From Planctomycetota bacterium (GTDB taxonomy: Bacteria; Planctomycetota; UBA1135; GCA-002686595): 35,601 nt of DNA. The translations under genes were made by a program, and so were the position numbers. Within the stretch, counting starts at the first letter, position 1. Each line of letters starts with the position of its first letter. The notes under the pieces were generated by a model. It was not told where the DNA came from and did not search any database. It saw only the letters and a program-made list of their open reading frames with translations. The stretch spans positions 1 through 35,601 of the forward strand of contig JAQWJQ010000148.1 of the NCBI GenBank assembly GCA_029248265.1. The letters run 5' to 3'. Of the stretch, positions 23,407 through 32,515 are shown in pieces.

Positions 23407-24087
23407 GTGCCCACCCCCCTCGACCCCTTCCACCGCTTCAGTCAGCCCGACCTGGCACTGCTTGCGCTGACGCACTCTTCGTCGGCCAAGGCGGACGGGG
23501 ACGGGCCGAGAGACAACGAGCGACTGGAGTTCCTGGGGGACACGGTCCTGGACCTCATCATCGCCGAGGCCCTCTTCGGAGACCGCGAGGGCCACCCCGA
23601 GGGTGCCCTGACGGAGATGAAGGCCCAGGTGGTCTCCAGGCAAGCGCTCGCCGGAGCCGCACATCGCATGGGGCTCGCAGCCCACGCGCGGCTCGGACGC
23701 GGCCTCGACCGCCGGGCCCTCTCCCGCTCCATCCAGGCCAACCTCTATGAGGCCGTCGTCGGGGCCATCTATCTGGACGCTGGCATCGAGGCCGCCCGCG
23801 GCTTCGTCCTGGACACCCTCGGCCCCGAACTGAGCGCAGCTCGACAGCGCCGCGGGCGGCCGAAGCCGAAGCAGCGCTTCCAGGAGGTCTGCCAGCATCG
23901 ATTCGGCGCGCCGCCGACCTATGAGCTGCTCCGGAGGCGCGGCGACGACAATGCCAGAGCTTTCCTCGTCGCTGCGGCGGCGGGCGGCGAACGGTTCCCC
24001 AGCGCCTGGGGTCGCACCGTCAAGGAGGCCGAGCACTGGGCCGCCTTTGAGGCCCTCCTCGACCTGGGCCTCGACGCCCACCCCTGA
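23407..24087 (+). CDS. rnc: Ribonuclease III
   Basis: Double-stranded RNA endonuclease, 226 residues, for rRNA and mRNA processing. The signature ERLEFLGDTVLDL (about 39-51) carries the catalytic acidic residues, and AIYLDAG matches the second catalytic segment; the dsRNA-binding domain occupies about 160-225 (KQRFQEVCQHRFG to AFEALLDL). GTG at 23407 is chosen as start because the TAGACT element at 23376 would leave a short leader; an in-frame GTG at 23362 adds 15 residues but would fall upstream of that element. First gene of an rnc-mfd-chaperone cluster with short gaps (24 and 31 bp). Confidence 0.93.
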   Translation: MPTPLDPFHRFSQPDLALLALTHSSSAKADGDGPRDNERLEFLGDTVLDLIIAEALFGDREGHPEGALTEMKAQVVSRQALAGAAHRMGLAAHARLGRGLDRRALSRSIQANLYEAVVGAIYLDAGIEAARGFVLDTLGPELSAARQRRGRPKPKQRFQEVCQHRFGAPPTYELLRRRGDDNARAFLVAAAAGGERFPSAWGRTVKEAEHWAAFEALLDLGLDAHP

Positions 24088-24111
24088 CCACCGGCTGCCC
24101 CAGCTTCCCCC

Positions 24112-27100
24112 ATGACCGAGTCCGACGCGAGGATGAGCCTCCTCGACACCTCCACAAAGGAGGGGCACGCTGGCGAGAGCCTGTCCGGAGCCGGCGTGGT
24201 CCTCGTCCAACCGGGCGAGGTGCCTTTCCCCGCTCCGGACCTCGCCCGAACGGTCCGCGCCCTCAAGCGCAAGGGGCTCGTCTCCGTGGGCAACGCCTGG
24301 GGCGGCGCCCAGGCGCTCGTCACCGCGCAGATCGCCGCGGCGCTGGACCGCCCGATCCTCGCGCTGACCTCCACGGACGGAGAAGCAGAGTCCTTCACCC
24401 TCGACCTCGCGGCCTTCGGCGTCCCGTCGACCCAGTTCCCCTCGCGGGACGCAGGCGCCAAGCGCGGCGGCGCAGACTCCGCCTCGATTCGCGCGCGCCT
24501 CCAGCTGGCCCAGGCCCTCACAGGGCCCCCAGGGGAGCGGCCGCCGGCCATCGCCGCCTCCGTCCAGGCGCTCCTCCAACCGATCCCGAGGATGCGCGAC
24601 CTCGAGGCCGAGTTCGTGCGCCTCAAGACCGGCGAGGTGCTGGACGTCCGCGCCCTGCTGGAGCGCCTGGTCAAGGCCGGCTACACCCGGGAGCCCCTCG
24701 TGGAAGAGGCCGGCCAGGTCAGCCTCCGCGGGGACATCCTCGACCTCTTCCCCTTCGCCTCGGACGAGCCGATCCGGATCGAAATGTTCGAAGAGGAGGT
24801 CGAGTCCCTGCGTCACTTCGACCCCGTCGAACAACGCTCGGTCTCCACCCACGAGGAGCTCGAGGTGTGCCTGGCCTCGGACGCCGGCGGAGTGGAAGAC
24901 GGCGAAGGCACCTCGCTGCTGGAGCTCCTGGACCCGAAGACCCTCTACGTGCGCGTGGAGCCGCTGCGCATCGATGAGCGCGGCAACTCGCTCAAGGTCC
25001 AATCGGCCCATCACGAGCGTGCGCTGATGGGCCTCAATAACGCCCTCTCCGAGCGCATGGTGCTCGACATCCAGAGCCTCCCTGGCGACGACCTGTCCGT
25101 CGACACGCGCTCGGTTCAAGGCCTCAGCTCCGGGGTCTCCGCCTCCGCCCCGGAGCTCGCGCGCCTCGCATCCGAGGGCACGCGGGTGATCGTCGCGTGC
25201 CTCACGGAGGCCGAGCGAGATCGCGTCAGCGCTCAATTCGAGAAGGCAGGCGCCTCGGGCCTCGAGCTCGTCGTTGGCTTCGTCTCTCGCGGGTTCCGCG
25301 CCCCGCCCTGGGGCCTGCTCATCATCGGCAGCCACGAGCTGAAGGGGACCCTAGGTGCGCGCAAACGCGTCAGCGCACGGGCGCACCAGCACAAGGTGAA
25401 GGCCCTCCAGAGCTTCTTCGAGCTCCGGCCCGGAGACCTCGTCGTCCACGCCGTCCACGGGCTCGCCCGGTACCAGGGGCTCAAGCGCATGAAGCGCGGC
25501 ACGGGCGAGGAGGAGCACCTCCACCTGATCTTCGGAGGCGACGTCGCCCTCTACGTGCCCGCCAGCCGGATCGACATGGTCCAGCGCTACATCGGCGCTG
25601 GCGGCTCCGGGCTGGCCCTGGACAAGATCGGCGGACAGAGCTTTCGCAAGCGCAAGGAGAAGGTCGAGCAGGGATTGTTCGACCTCGCCTCCGAGCTGAT
25701 CGAGGTGCAGGCCAAGCGCCAGCTCCGCAAGCGCGCGCCCTGGGACGGTGACCCGGAGCTCGTCCAGCAGTTCCTCGACGAGTTCCCCTGGGACGACACG
25801 GAGGACCAGACCGAGGTCACGACGGAGATGGCCCGCGACATCGCGTCTGAGCGCCCGATGGATCGGCTCCTGTGCGGCGACGTCGGCTTCGGAAAGACCG
25901 AGATGGCCGTGCGAGCGGCCTTCCGGGTCGTGAACGGGGGCGGCCAGGTCGCCGTCCTGGTCCCCACCACGATCCTCGCCGAGCAGCACCTCACGACGTT
26001 CCGGTCCAGGATGGCGGACTTCCCCATCACGGTCCGCGGCCTGTCTCGCTACACGTCGGCGAGCGAGCGCAAGGAGACCCTCGAGGGGCTCCCCCTGGGG
26101 CATGTGGACGTCGTCATCGGGACGCACCGGATCCTCTCCAAGGACGTGGAGTTCAAGCGCCTCGGGATGGTGATCATCGATGAGGAGCAACGCTTCGGTG
26201 TCACCCACAAGGAGCACTTCAAGAAGCTCCGCGCCAACGTCGACATGCTCACCCTCACGGCGACACCGATCCCGCGCACGCTGCACATGTCGCTCTCGGG
26301 AGTCCGCGACATCTCCGCGCTCAATGCGCCGCCCCCCGGGCGCCAGGAGGTGGAGACGGTCCTCGGGTACCGCGAGGATGACGCGGAGATTCAGGCGGCC
26401 TTCCGGCGCGAGCTCAACCGCGGCGGGCAGATCTTCTTCCTCCACAATCGCGTCACCTCCATCGAGGCGGTCTGCGCCCACCTGCGCGACCTCGTGCCCG
26501 AGGCGCGCTACGCGATCGGGCACGGACAGATGCCCGCCGGCGAGCTCCGGGACGTCATGTCCGCCTTCCGTGACGGCGAGGTCGACGTGCTCGTCGCCAC
26601 CACCATCATCGAGAACGGAGTGGACGTCCCGACGGCGAACACGATCTTCATCGATGACGCCGACCACTTCGGCCTCTCCGAGCTCCACCAGCTCCGCGGC
26701 CGGGTGGGCCGGGGCTCGGTGAAGGCCCACTGCCACCTGCTCGTGGAGAAGCACAAGCCGCTGAAGCAGCACGCCCGCGAGCGCCTCAAGGCGCTCGAGG
26801 AGATGAACCACCTCGGCGCCGGCTTCGGCATCTCGGTCAAGGACCTCGAGCTGCGCGGCGCCGGCAACATCCTCGGCCCGCAGCAGTCCGGGCACATCGC
26901 GGCGGTCGGCTATGACATGTACTGCCGGCTGCTGAAGCTGACCGTGGAGCGCCTCGCAGCGGGCGAGACCACCGACCGTGAGCGACCGCGCTTCGAGGAG
27001 ACCGAGGCGGGTTGCGAGCTGGAGGTCGGCCTGCGCGCATTCCTCCCGGAGACCTGGATCGAGAAGGCCGACGAGCGCCTCGATGCGCTGCGAGCCCTCT

Positions 27101-27453
27101 CGCAGAGCCCGGACGCAGAGATCCTCGAGCAGACCTTCCAGGGCCTCCGCGACCGCTATGGGCGCCCCCCCGCCGAGGCGAAGGAGTTGCACCGGATGTT
27201 CGAGCTGAAGCTCCCCCTCGACCACGCTCGGGTGAAGCACGTGGCCTGGCACGGCGACCGGTATGTCATCCAGTACTCCGACGCGGTGGCGTTCGAGCAC
27301 CTCTTCGCGGGCCAGCGCCCCGGCGGAAGGCAGCTGGATATCCGCCGGATCAAGCCTGGGGTCGCCCACGTCGTGCTCCCTGGGCACCTCGGAGACCGTC
27401 CGGAGAAGGCGGTCCGCTGGCTCGAGAAGCTTGTTCAGTCGTCGATCGGTTGA
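24112..27453 (+). CDS. mfd: Transcription-repair coupling factor
   Basis: DNA translocase that removes RNA polymerase stalled at lesions and recruits UvrA, 1113 residues (usual length about 1150). N-terminal UvrB-like domains span about 1-350; the RNA-polymerase-interacting (CarD-like) domain starts near 440 (RPGDLVVHAVHGLARY); the RecG-like helicase has Walker A GDVGFGKT (589-596), DEEQ box (690-693), TATPIPRTL, and RGRVGRG in motif VI; the TRCF C-terminal domain follows. It has the expected motifs throughout, with no sign of decay. ATG at 24112, 24 bp after rnc; an internal ATG at 24133 is an alternative start. Long reverse-strand frames here are artefacts of codon bias. Confidence 0.96.
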   Translation: MTESDARMSLLDTSTKEGHAGESLSGAGVVLVQPGEVPFPAPDLARTVRALKRKGLVSVGNAWGGAQALVTAQIAAALDRPILALTSTDGEAESFTLDLAAFGVPSTQFPSRDAGAKRGGADSASIRARLQLAQALTGPPGERPPAIAASVQALLQPIPRMRDLEAEFVRLKTGEVLDVRALLERLVKAGYTREPLVEEAGQVSLRGDILDLFPFASDEPIRIEMFEEEVESLRHFDPVEQRSVSTHEELEVCLASDAGGVEDGEGTSLLELLDPKTLYVRVEPLRIDERGNSLKVQSAHHERALMGLNNALSERMVLDIQSLPGDDLSVDTRSVQGLSSGVSASAPELARLASEGTRVIVACLTEAERDRVSAQFEKAGASGLELVVGFVSRGFRAPPWGLLIIGSHELKGTLGARKRVSARAHQHKVKALQSFFELRPGDLVVHAVHGLARYQGLKRMKRGTGEEEHLHLIFGGDVALYVPASRIDMVQRYIGAGGSGLALDKIGGQSFRKRKEKVEQGLFDLASELIEVQAKRQLRKRAPWDGDPELVQQFLDEFPWDDTEDQTEVTTEMARDIASERPMDRLLCGDVGFGKTEMAVRAAFRVVNGGGQVAVLVPTTILAEQHLTTFRSRMADFPITVRGLSRYTSASERKETLEGLPLGHVDVVIGTHRILSKDVEFKRLGMVIIDEEQRFGVTHKEHFKKLRANVDMLTLTATPIPRTLHMSLSGVRDISALNAPPPGRQEVETVLGYREDDAEIQAAFRRELNRGGQIFFLHNRVTSIEAVCAHLRDLVPEARYAIGHGQMPAGELRDVMSAFRDGEVDVLVATTIIENGVDVPTANTIFIDDADHFGLSELHQLRGRVGRGSVKAHCHLLVEKHKPLKQHARERLKALEEMNHLGAGFGISVKDLELRGAGNILGPQQSGHIAAVGYDMYCRLLKLTVERLAAGETTDRERPRFEETEAGCELEVGLRAFLPETWIEKADERLDALRALSQSPDAEILEQTFQGLRDRYGRPPAEAKELHRMFELKLPLDHARVKHVAWHGDRYVIQYSDAVAFEHLFAGQRPGGRQLDIRRIKPGVAHVVLPGHLGDRPEKAVRWLEKLVQSSIG

Positions 27454-27484
27454 TCTGGGCCCCCATCGCGCTCAAGATCCGGCC

Positions 27485-28726
27485 ATGCGCGTGCCCCAGT
27501 TCCTTCCCCACGTCCTCCTCCTGGCGGCCCCCGCCGCGGTCTCGAGCGCCGCGCTGGGTGCTCCCGTTGCGCCCTCGGCCTGCGCCCCCGCTCCCCAGCG
27601 AGCAGACAGCCAGCAGCCGGAAGAGTCCCCTGACGAGGAGTTCTGGTCACCCAGGACGCCCAGGGAGCAGGAGCTCGCCGCTCGATACGGCGACTGGAAC
27701 GTCGCCGTGGTGGGCGACCAACTCGTGACCCTCACCGAGGTCCGGGAGTTCCTCCGGGACCCGAGCTTCGAGGACCCCGGCCTGGAGCTCCCTGCCGACA
27801 CCGACCCGCTGCGGCTGCAGGAGATCCGGCTGCTCGCAGCGGTCGAGCAGACGATCAGCCAGGAGCTGAAGATTCAGGGGGGCCTGAACCAGGGCTATGA
27901 CCCGGAGCTCGTGCAACGCGCCGTCCAGGCGGCGTTCGACAACCAGCTCGCCGTTCGTGGGGGCGCGGTGAAGCTCGGCCAATGGCTGAGCGGCATTGGA
28001 TTTGACGCGACGGCCCTCCGCGAGCTCCTGAAGAAGCGGCTCCTCGCTCAGTTCTGGATGGACGCCGTCACGGGCCGATCCACGGGCGCTGCGGGCCGGA
28101 TCTACGTGGATTCGTACGTCCGACCTGGCGCCCTCCAGGCCCGCTATGACCTCCTGATGGAGAGCCCGGACCCCGCGCTTGGCGAATTGATCGGGCGCCG
28201 TGCCGCCGAGCTCAGCCTGCGCCGCCTCGTCATCAGCAGCGAGAAGGAGGGCAGCGAGGAGCGCGCGTCGGCCCTCGCCGGCGCCACGCGAGAGTTCCTG
28301 CTCACGGGAGGGGGCTCCTTTGATGAGCTCGTCGAGGAGTACGCTCCCGAGAACCTCAAGGGCGAGGCCAGCCGGTTCCCCGTGAGGGAAGAGGAGGCCG
28401 CGCGGATGTTCCAATCCCTCCACCCTGGGCCTGTTATGGCCGATTTCTTGGAGGCCGTCGTGCCCGGCAAGGTCTCCCCCGTGATCCGGTACGACCCGGG
28501 AGGAGGGACGATTTATTTCATCATCTATCAGCTCGAGAGCCGTACCGAAGCCACCGAGGCGCTCCCCTTCGAAGATCTCGAGATGCAGGCCCAACTGCAG
28601 GAAGCCATTTCGACGCAGACCCGGGAGCTCCGTATCGAGCGCGGCCTGAGCGCGCTCGCTCGGACGACCCATGTGCTCCCCGTGGAGGCCCGCCGGGCCC
28701 TCATCACGGGTCGACGCCTCCGCTGA
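27485..28726 (+). CDS. SurA/parvulin-like exported chaperone
   Basis: 413 residues, probably a periplasmic folding factor. A signal peptide is likely (MRVPQFLPHVLLLAAPAAVSS, cleavage near residue 21-25), followed by a disordered Pro/Gln stretch. The N-terminal part starts NVAVVGDQLVTLTEVREFL, resembling the SurA/PpiD chaperone domain; a middle helical region follows; then at about 240-360 a degenerate parvulin-like domain (LRRLVISSEKEG, FDELVEEYAPENLKGEASRF, GKVSPVIRYDPGGGTIYFIIYQLESR). Known parvulin active-site residues are not obvious, so it may be a chaperone without isomerase activity. It lies 31 bp after mfd; mfd and surA/ppi-like genes are neighbours in other bacteria. ATG at 27485 gives the signal peptide; longer in-frame starts run back into mfd. 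Confidence 0.7.
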   Translation: MRVPQFLPHVLLLAAPAAVSSAALGAPVAPSACAPAPQRADSQQPEESPDEEFWSPRTPREQELAARYGDWNVAVVGDQLVTLTEVREFLRDPSFEDPGLELPADTDPLRLQEIRLLAAVEQTISQELKIQGGLNQGYDPELVQRAVQAAFDNQLAVRGGAVKLGQWLSGIGFDATALRELLKKRLLAQFWMDAVTGRSTGAAGRIYVDSYVRPGALQARYDLLMESPDPALGELIGRRAAELSLRRLVISSEKEGSEERASALAGATREFLLTGGGSFDELVEEYAPENLKGEASRFPVREEEAARMFQSLHPGPVMADFLEAVVPGKVSPVIRYDPGGGTIYFIIYQLESRTEATEALPFEDLEMQAQLQEAISTQTRELRIERGLSALARTTHVLPVEARRALITGRRLR

Positions 28727-28995
28727 AGGTGATCGAGATCCGACGGAAGATCCGGCCCACAACCCGCTTCCGCCGGCCTCAGCGGTAGCCGGGAGAGGAT
28801 TCGGGGGATAACCTCTGAACCTCGCTCGGCCCCCTGCGTTGAGCGTCAGGCGGGCCAGGACTCTCCGTCCTGCCCTCTCGCAACCCACTTCTCCAGGTCA
28901 CCGGCCCCCCGTTGACCTTCCCCGCCCCCAAGGGCGGCGCCCCCCTTCAGGAAGCCCGGCGGACCCCAGCGGTTCGTCCCGGCGACGTCAACGCC

Positions 28996-30546
28996 ATGAG
29001 CAACGACTACAAGGACATCCAGATCGAATCCTCCATGCCCAAGCCCTGGGAGGAGGAGGAGACGTTCAACGACGTCCTCTACGACTGGATGAAGAAGGGT
29101 CCCTGGCTCGCTGTGTCAGGCATCCTGCACGCCGTGGCGTTCTTGATCGTCGCGAACATCCCCTGGAGCATCTTCGAGCGGTCCAAGGAGCAGAACGTCC
29201 AGGCCACGATCGAGCAGGCGCCCGAGCCTGAGATCGAGGAGCCGGAGGAGCCCGAGGAGGAGATCGAGGAGGAGACGGAAGAAGAGCCGATCATCGAGGA
29301 CTTCGAGGTCTCCGACCACAACGAGACGGACACCAATGAGGAGTTCGAACAGTCCGAGGGCGACCCGACGATGGACTCGGACTCCCCCTTCGACAAGAAC
29401 AACAGCAACTCGCTGCTCGGCATCGGCGGGGGCGCCGGTGGCAAGTACGGCGGCCGCTTCGGCGGCAAGCGCAACCTGCGCGCCGGCGGCGGCAAGGGCA
29501 CCGAGCAGGCGATCAAGGATGGCCTCGAGTGGCTCAAGAAGCACCAGGACGAGAGCGGCAAGTGGGACTGCGACGAGTTCATGAAGCACGACCCGTCCGG
29601 GGATAAGTGCGACGGCTCTGGCGACCCCATCCACGACATCGGCTCCACGGGCCTCGCGCTGCTCGCGTTCCTCGGGGACGGGCACACGATGACCCGCGGC
29701 ACCTATAAGGACGTGGTCAAGCGCGGCATCAAGTGGCTCGCCCAGGAGCAGGACCGCGAGTCCGGCCTCTTTGGCGAAGAGATCGGCCACGCGTTCCTCT
29801 ACGACCACTCCATCGCGACGCTCGCCATGTGCGAGACCTTCTACCTGGACAAGTCGACGCTGCTGAAGACGAAGGCCCAGAAGGCGATGAACTACATCAG
29901 CCGCGCGCGGAACCCGTACGGGGTCTGGCGCTACGAGGTCCCGCCCAACGGCCAGAACGACACCTCGGTCACCGGCTGGATGGTGTTCGCCATGAAGTCC
30001 GCTGAGGAAGGGAAGCTGAAGATCGACCGCGAGGCCTACAACGCGGCCATCCAGTGGTTCGACGAGATGACCGATCCCGGCACCGGCCGCGTCGGGTACT
30101 TCGAGCCGGGCTCCCCCAGCTCCCGCGTGACGGGCATGAACGACCAGTACCCCGAGGACAAGGGTGAGGCCCTCACCTCGGTGGCGCTGCTGTGCCGCTT
30201 CTTCCTCGGGCAGACCCCGGCCGACAACCCGGTCATGAAGGACCACGCGGACCTGCTCCTCCGGACGCTCCCGGAGTGGGACCCCGAGGGCTTTGGCTGC
30301 GACATGTACTACTGGTACTACGGCTCCTACGCCATGTACCAGATGGGCGGGAAGTACTGGAAGGCGTGGAAGAGCGCGCTCGAATCCGCCGTCCTCCGCT
30401 CCCAGCGCAAGGATGGCTCCTCCAAGGGTTCCTGGGACCCCGTGGGCCCCTGGGGCTACGCCGGTGGCCGCGTCTACTCGACCGCGACCATGGTCCTCTG
30501 CCTCGAGGCGTACTACCGCTACGCCCGGGTGCTCGGCACCCGCTGA
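28996..30546 (+). CDS. TonB-like anchor fused to squalene-cyclase-fold toroid, copy 1
   Basis: 516 residues. A cytoplasmic tail (1-36) leads to one membrane helix (37-59, starting PWLAVSGILHAV) in which Ser41 and His45 stand in the SxxxH spacing of TonB, where that pair is needed for energy transfer from ExbB-ExbD. Then come a very acidic Pro/Glu linker (about 74-130, PEPEIEEPEEPEEE), a Gly-rich stretch (142-168), and an alpha/alpha toroid (169-516) of the prenyltransferase/squalene-oxidase repeat type, with a QxxxGxW-like unit (QDESGKW, 184-190). No DxDD cyclase motif is seen. This layout suggests a periplasmic protein tied to an energised inner-membrane system, not a terpene enzyme. ATG at 28996 precedes the tail; it lacks a Shine-Dalgarno. 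A close paralogue follows after an intrinsic terminator. Confidence 0.85.
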   Translation: MSNDYKDIQIESSMPKPWEEEETFNDVLYDWMKKGPWLAVSGILHAVAFLIVANIPWSIFERSKEQNVQATIEQAPEPEIEEPEEPEEEIEEETEEEPIIEDFEVSDHNETDTNEEFEQSEGDPTMDSDSPFDKNNSNSLLGIGGGAGGKYGGRFGGKRNLRAGGGKGTEQAIKDGLEWLKKHQDESGKWDCDEFMKHDPSGDKCDGSGDPIHDIGSTGLALLAFLGDGHTMTRGTYKDVVKRGIKWLAQEQDRESGLFGEEIGHAFLYDHSIATLAMCETFYLDKSTLLKTKAQKAMNYISRARNPYGVWRYEVPPNGQNDTSVTGWMVFAMKSAEEGKLKIDREAYNAAIQWFDEMTDPGTGRVGYFEPGSPSSRVTGMNDQYPEDKGEALTSVALLCRFFLGQTPADNPVMKDHADLLLRTLPEWDPEGFGCDMYYWYYGSYAMYQMGGKYWKAWKSALESAVLRSQRKDGSSKGSWDPVGPWGYAGGRVYSTATMVLCLEAYYRYARVLGTR

Positions 30547-30573
30547 TCCAGAGCAGATCACCACCGTGAGCTG

Positions 30574-30612
30574 AAACGCCCGCGCGGTCCAACGACCGTG
30601 CGGGCGTTTTGC
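30574..30612 (+). terminator. Intrinsic terminator after copy 1
   Basis: Arms 30574-30588 and 30595-30609 form a 15-bp stem with one G-U pair, a 6-base loop, and a TTTT tail (30607-30610), 27 bp past the stop codon. Textbook rho-independent form, so the two paralogues are probably separate transcripts. Confidence 0.88.
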
Positions 30613-30756
30613 TTTGGGGCCGAGGGCGGGCGAACAGCGATGCACTCGCGCGCTCCGGTTCACCGAAAGGCGACCTTCTTTTGACCGTGAACCTCGCCTC
30701 GCCGCCCCCGTTCGAGTTGGCGACCCCGTGATCGCCAAGGCGGCGAGGAGCTCGAG

Positions 30757-32295
30757 ATGAAGACCCAACAAGACCCCATCACCACTCACCGCGACATCGA
30801 CTGGCAGCAAGAGTCCTTCGGCGAGGCGCTCTACGACTGGATGGAGAGGGCCCCGTGGATCGCCATCTCCGGGGCGCTTCACCTGGTGGCGTTCCTGATC
30901 CTCGCTGCGATCCCCTGGTCGATCTTCGACAAGCCCGAGGAGGCGATCATCAAGGCCCACCTCGAGGCTCCCCTGGAGCCCGAGGTCCTCGAGCCCGAGG
31001 AGCCCGTTGAGATCATCGAGCCCGACCCCCTGCCGGAGGTCGTCCCGGAGGTCGAGATCGACCAACCGGTGCAGAGCGAACGGTTCACCGAGGAGACCTC
31101 CACGACCCCAGACGGTGACCCTGCGCTCGACAGCGTCTCTCCCCTCGACAGCGTCAACCCCAACGCGCTCGTTGGCATCGGTCCCGGGGGGCCTCCCGGG
31201 AGCGCCGGTCGCTTCGGGAGTGGCGCCGGTGGACCGAGCGGCAAGCCCGGCGCAAGGAGCGTGAAGATCGCGCTCGACTGGCTCGCCGAGCACCAGGACG
31301 CGGACGGGGGCTGGGACGCCGACGGCTTCATGAAGCACGACCCCGCGGGCGACCGGACCGACGGTCCCGGCTACGCGCACCATGACATCGGGGTCACCGG
31401 GCTCGCGCTGCTCGCCTTCCTCGGGAACGGCCACACCATGACCCGTGGCGTCCACAAGGAGGTCGTCCGGCGCGGCATGAGGTGGCTCAGCCGTGAGCAG
31501 GACCGCGAGTCCGGCCTGTTCGGCGAGGAGATCGGCCACGCGTTCCTCTACGACCACGCCATCGCCACCCTCGCCATGTGCGAGTCCTACTACCTGGACC
31601 GCTCGACCGTGCTGAAGTTGAAGGTCCAGCGCGCGCTGAACTACATCAGCCGCGCGCGCAACCCCTACGGCGTCTGGGGCTACTCTGTCCCTCCGGACGG
31701 GACCAATGACACCTCGGTCACCGGCTGGATGGTGCTCGCCATGAAGTCGGGCGAGGACGCGGGCCTGCGGGTGGACCGCGAGGCGTTCATCGCAGCCACC
31801 CAGTGGTTCGACGAGATGACCGACCCGGGGACCGGGAGGGTGGGCTACCGGGAGACCGGCTCCGCCAGCTCTCGCGTCAGTGGGATGAACGACCAGTACC
31901 CCGTGGAGAAGGGCGAGGCGCTGACCTCCGTGGCCTTGCTATGCCGCTTCTTCCTCGGCCAGGACCCCGAGGAGCACCCGGTCATGGGTCAGCATGCCGA
32001 CCTGATCCTCGACGCGCCCCCCCGCTGGGACCCCGAGGGCCTCGGCTGCGACATGTACCACTGGTACTACGGCTCCTACGCCATGTACCAGATGGGAGGC
32101 GACCACTGGCGTCGCTGGCGCAAGGCCATGGAGCCTGCGGTCATCGGGTCGCAGCGGATGGACGGTGCCGCGCGAGGGTCCTGGGATCCCATCGGCCCCT
32201 GGGGGCAGCCGGGCGGCCGTGTCTACTCCACCGCCACCATGGCCCTCTGCCTCGAGGCCTATTACCGCTACGGTCGGATCCTCGGCGGTCGGTGA
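30757..32295 (+). CDS. TonB-like anchor fused to squalene-cyclase-fold toroid, copy 2
   Basis: 512 residues, paralogue of the gene at 28996-30546. The membrane helix (33-57) begins PWIAISGALHLV, with Ser38 and His42 again in SxxxH spacing; a Pro/Glu linker (about 66-105, PLEPEVLEPEEPVEII) follows, then a Gly/Pro stretch and the toroid domain (about 165-512) closely matching copy 1: HDIG-TGLALLAFLG, EIGHAFLYDH, ISRARNPYGVW, NDTSVTGWMV, GCDMY-WYYGSYAMYQMGG. The linker and cytoplasmic tail have diverged more than the toroid. GAGGAG lies 7 bp before ATG 30757, one of the few clear Shine-Dalgarno sites here. Tandem duplication with separate expression suggests different partners or conditions. No ExbB/ExbD genes are in the window. 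Confidence 0.85.
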   Translation: MKTQQDPITTHRDIDWQQESFGEALYDWMERAPWIAISGALHLVAFLILAAIPWSIFDKPEEAIIKAHLEAPLEPEVLEPEEPVEIIEPDPLPEVVPEVEIDQPVQSERFTEETSTTPDGDPALDSVSPLDSVNPNALVGIGPGGPPGSAGRFGSGAGGPSGKPGARSVKIALDWLAEHQDADGGWDADGFMKHDPAGDRTDGPGYAHHDIGVTGLALLAFLGNGHTMTRGVHKEVVRRGMRWLSREQDRESGLFGEEIGHAFLYDHAIATLAMCESYYLDRSTVLKLKVQRALNYISRARNPYGVWGYSVPPDGTNDTSVTGWMVLAMKSGEDAGLRVDREAFIAATQWFDEMTDPGTGRVGYRETGSASSRVSGMNDQYPVEKGEALTSVALLCRFFLGQDPEEHPVMGQHADLILDAPPRWDPEGLGCDMYHWYYGSYAMYQMGGDHWRRWRKAMEPAVIGSQRMDGAARGSWDPIGPWGQPGGRVYSTATMALCLEAYYRYGRILGGR

Positions 32296-32300
32296 GACCG

Positions 32301-32329
32301 GGGGAGGAGGGGATGACCCCCTCCTCCCC
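32301..32329 (+). terminator. Hairpin after copy 2
   Basis: Perfect 12-bp purine/pyrimidine arms (32301-32312 with 32318-32329), loop 5 bases, starting 5 bp after the stop codon. No T-run. Confidence 0.55.
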
Positions 32330-32515
32330 TCCCGCACCGCCGCCGCGGACCGCGAGCGGCCCTCTCGGCCCCCGAGAAAATGGCCAGCATTGAGAGCGCC
32401 CGAGGAATACTCCTGGGATTGGTCCGGAGCAAAAACTCGCCCTCGAGGCTGCGACCAACCTCCACAAGGGGCGCTCAAGTCGCTATCAGGGTGCCAGTTG
32501 CGGCGTCTTCCCGGA

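Noticed and set aside
25351-27387. Minus-strand open frame of 678 codons opposite mfd (and similar ones at 23185-25335 and 29116-31557)
   Set aside because: Shadow of strong codon bias; no family motifs, and the sense genes are unmistakable.
28996-32295. Hopanoid or squalene cyclisation enzymes
   Set aside because: The repeats give the fold only; no DxDD catalytic motif is visible, and no isoprenoid genes are nearby.
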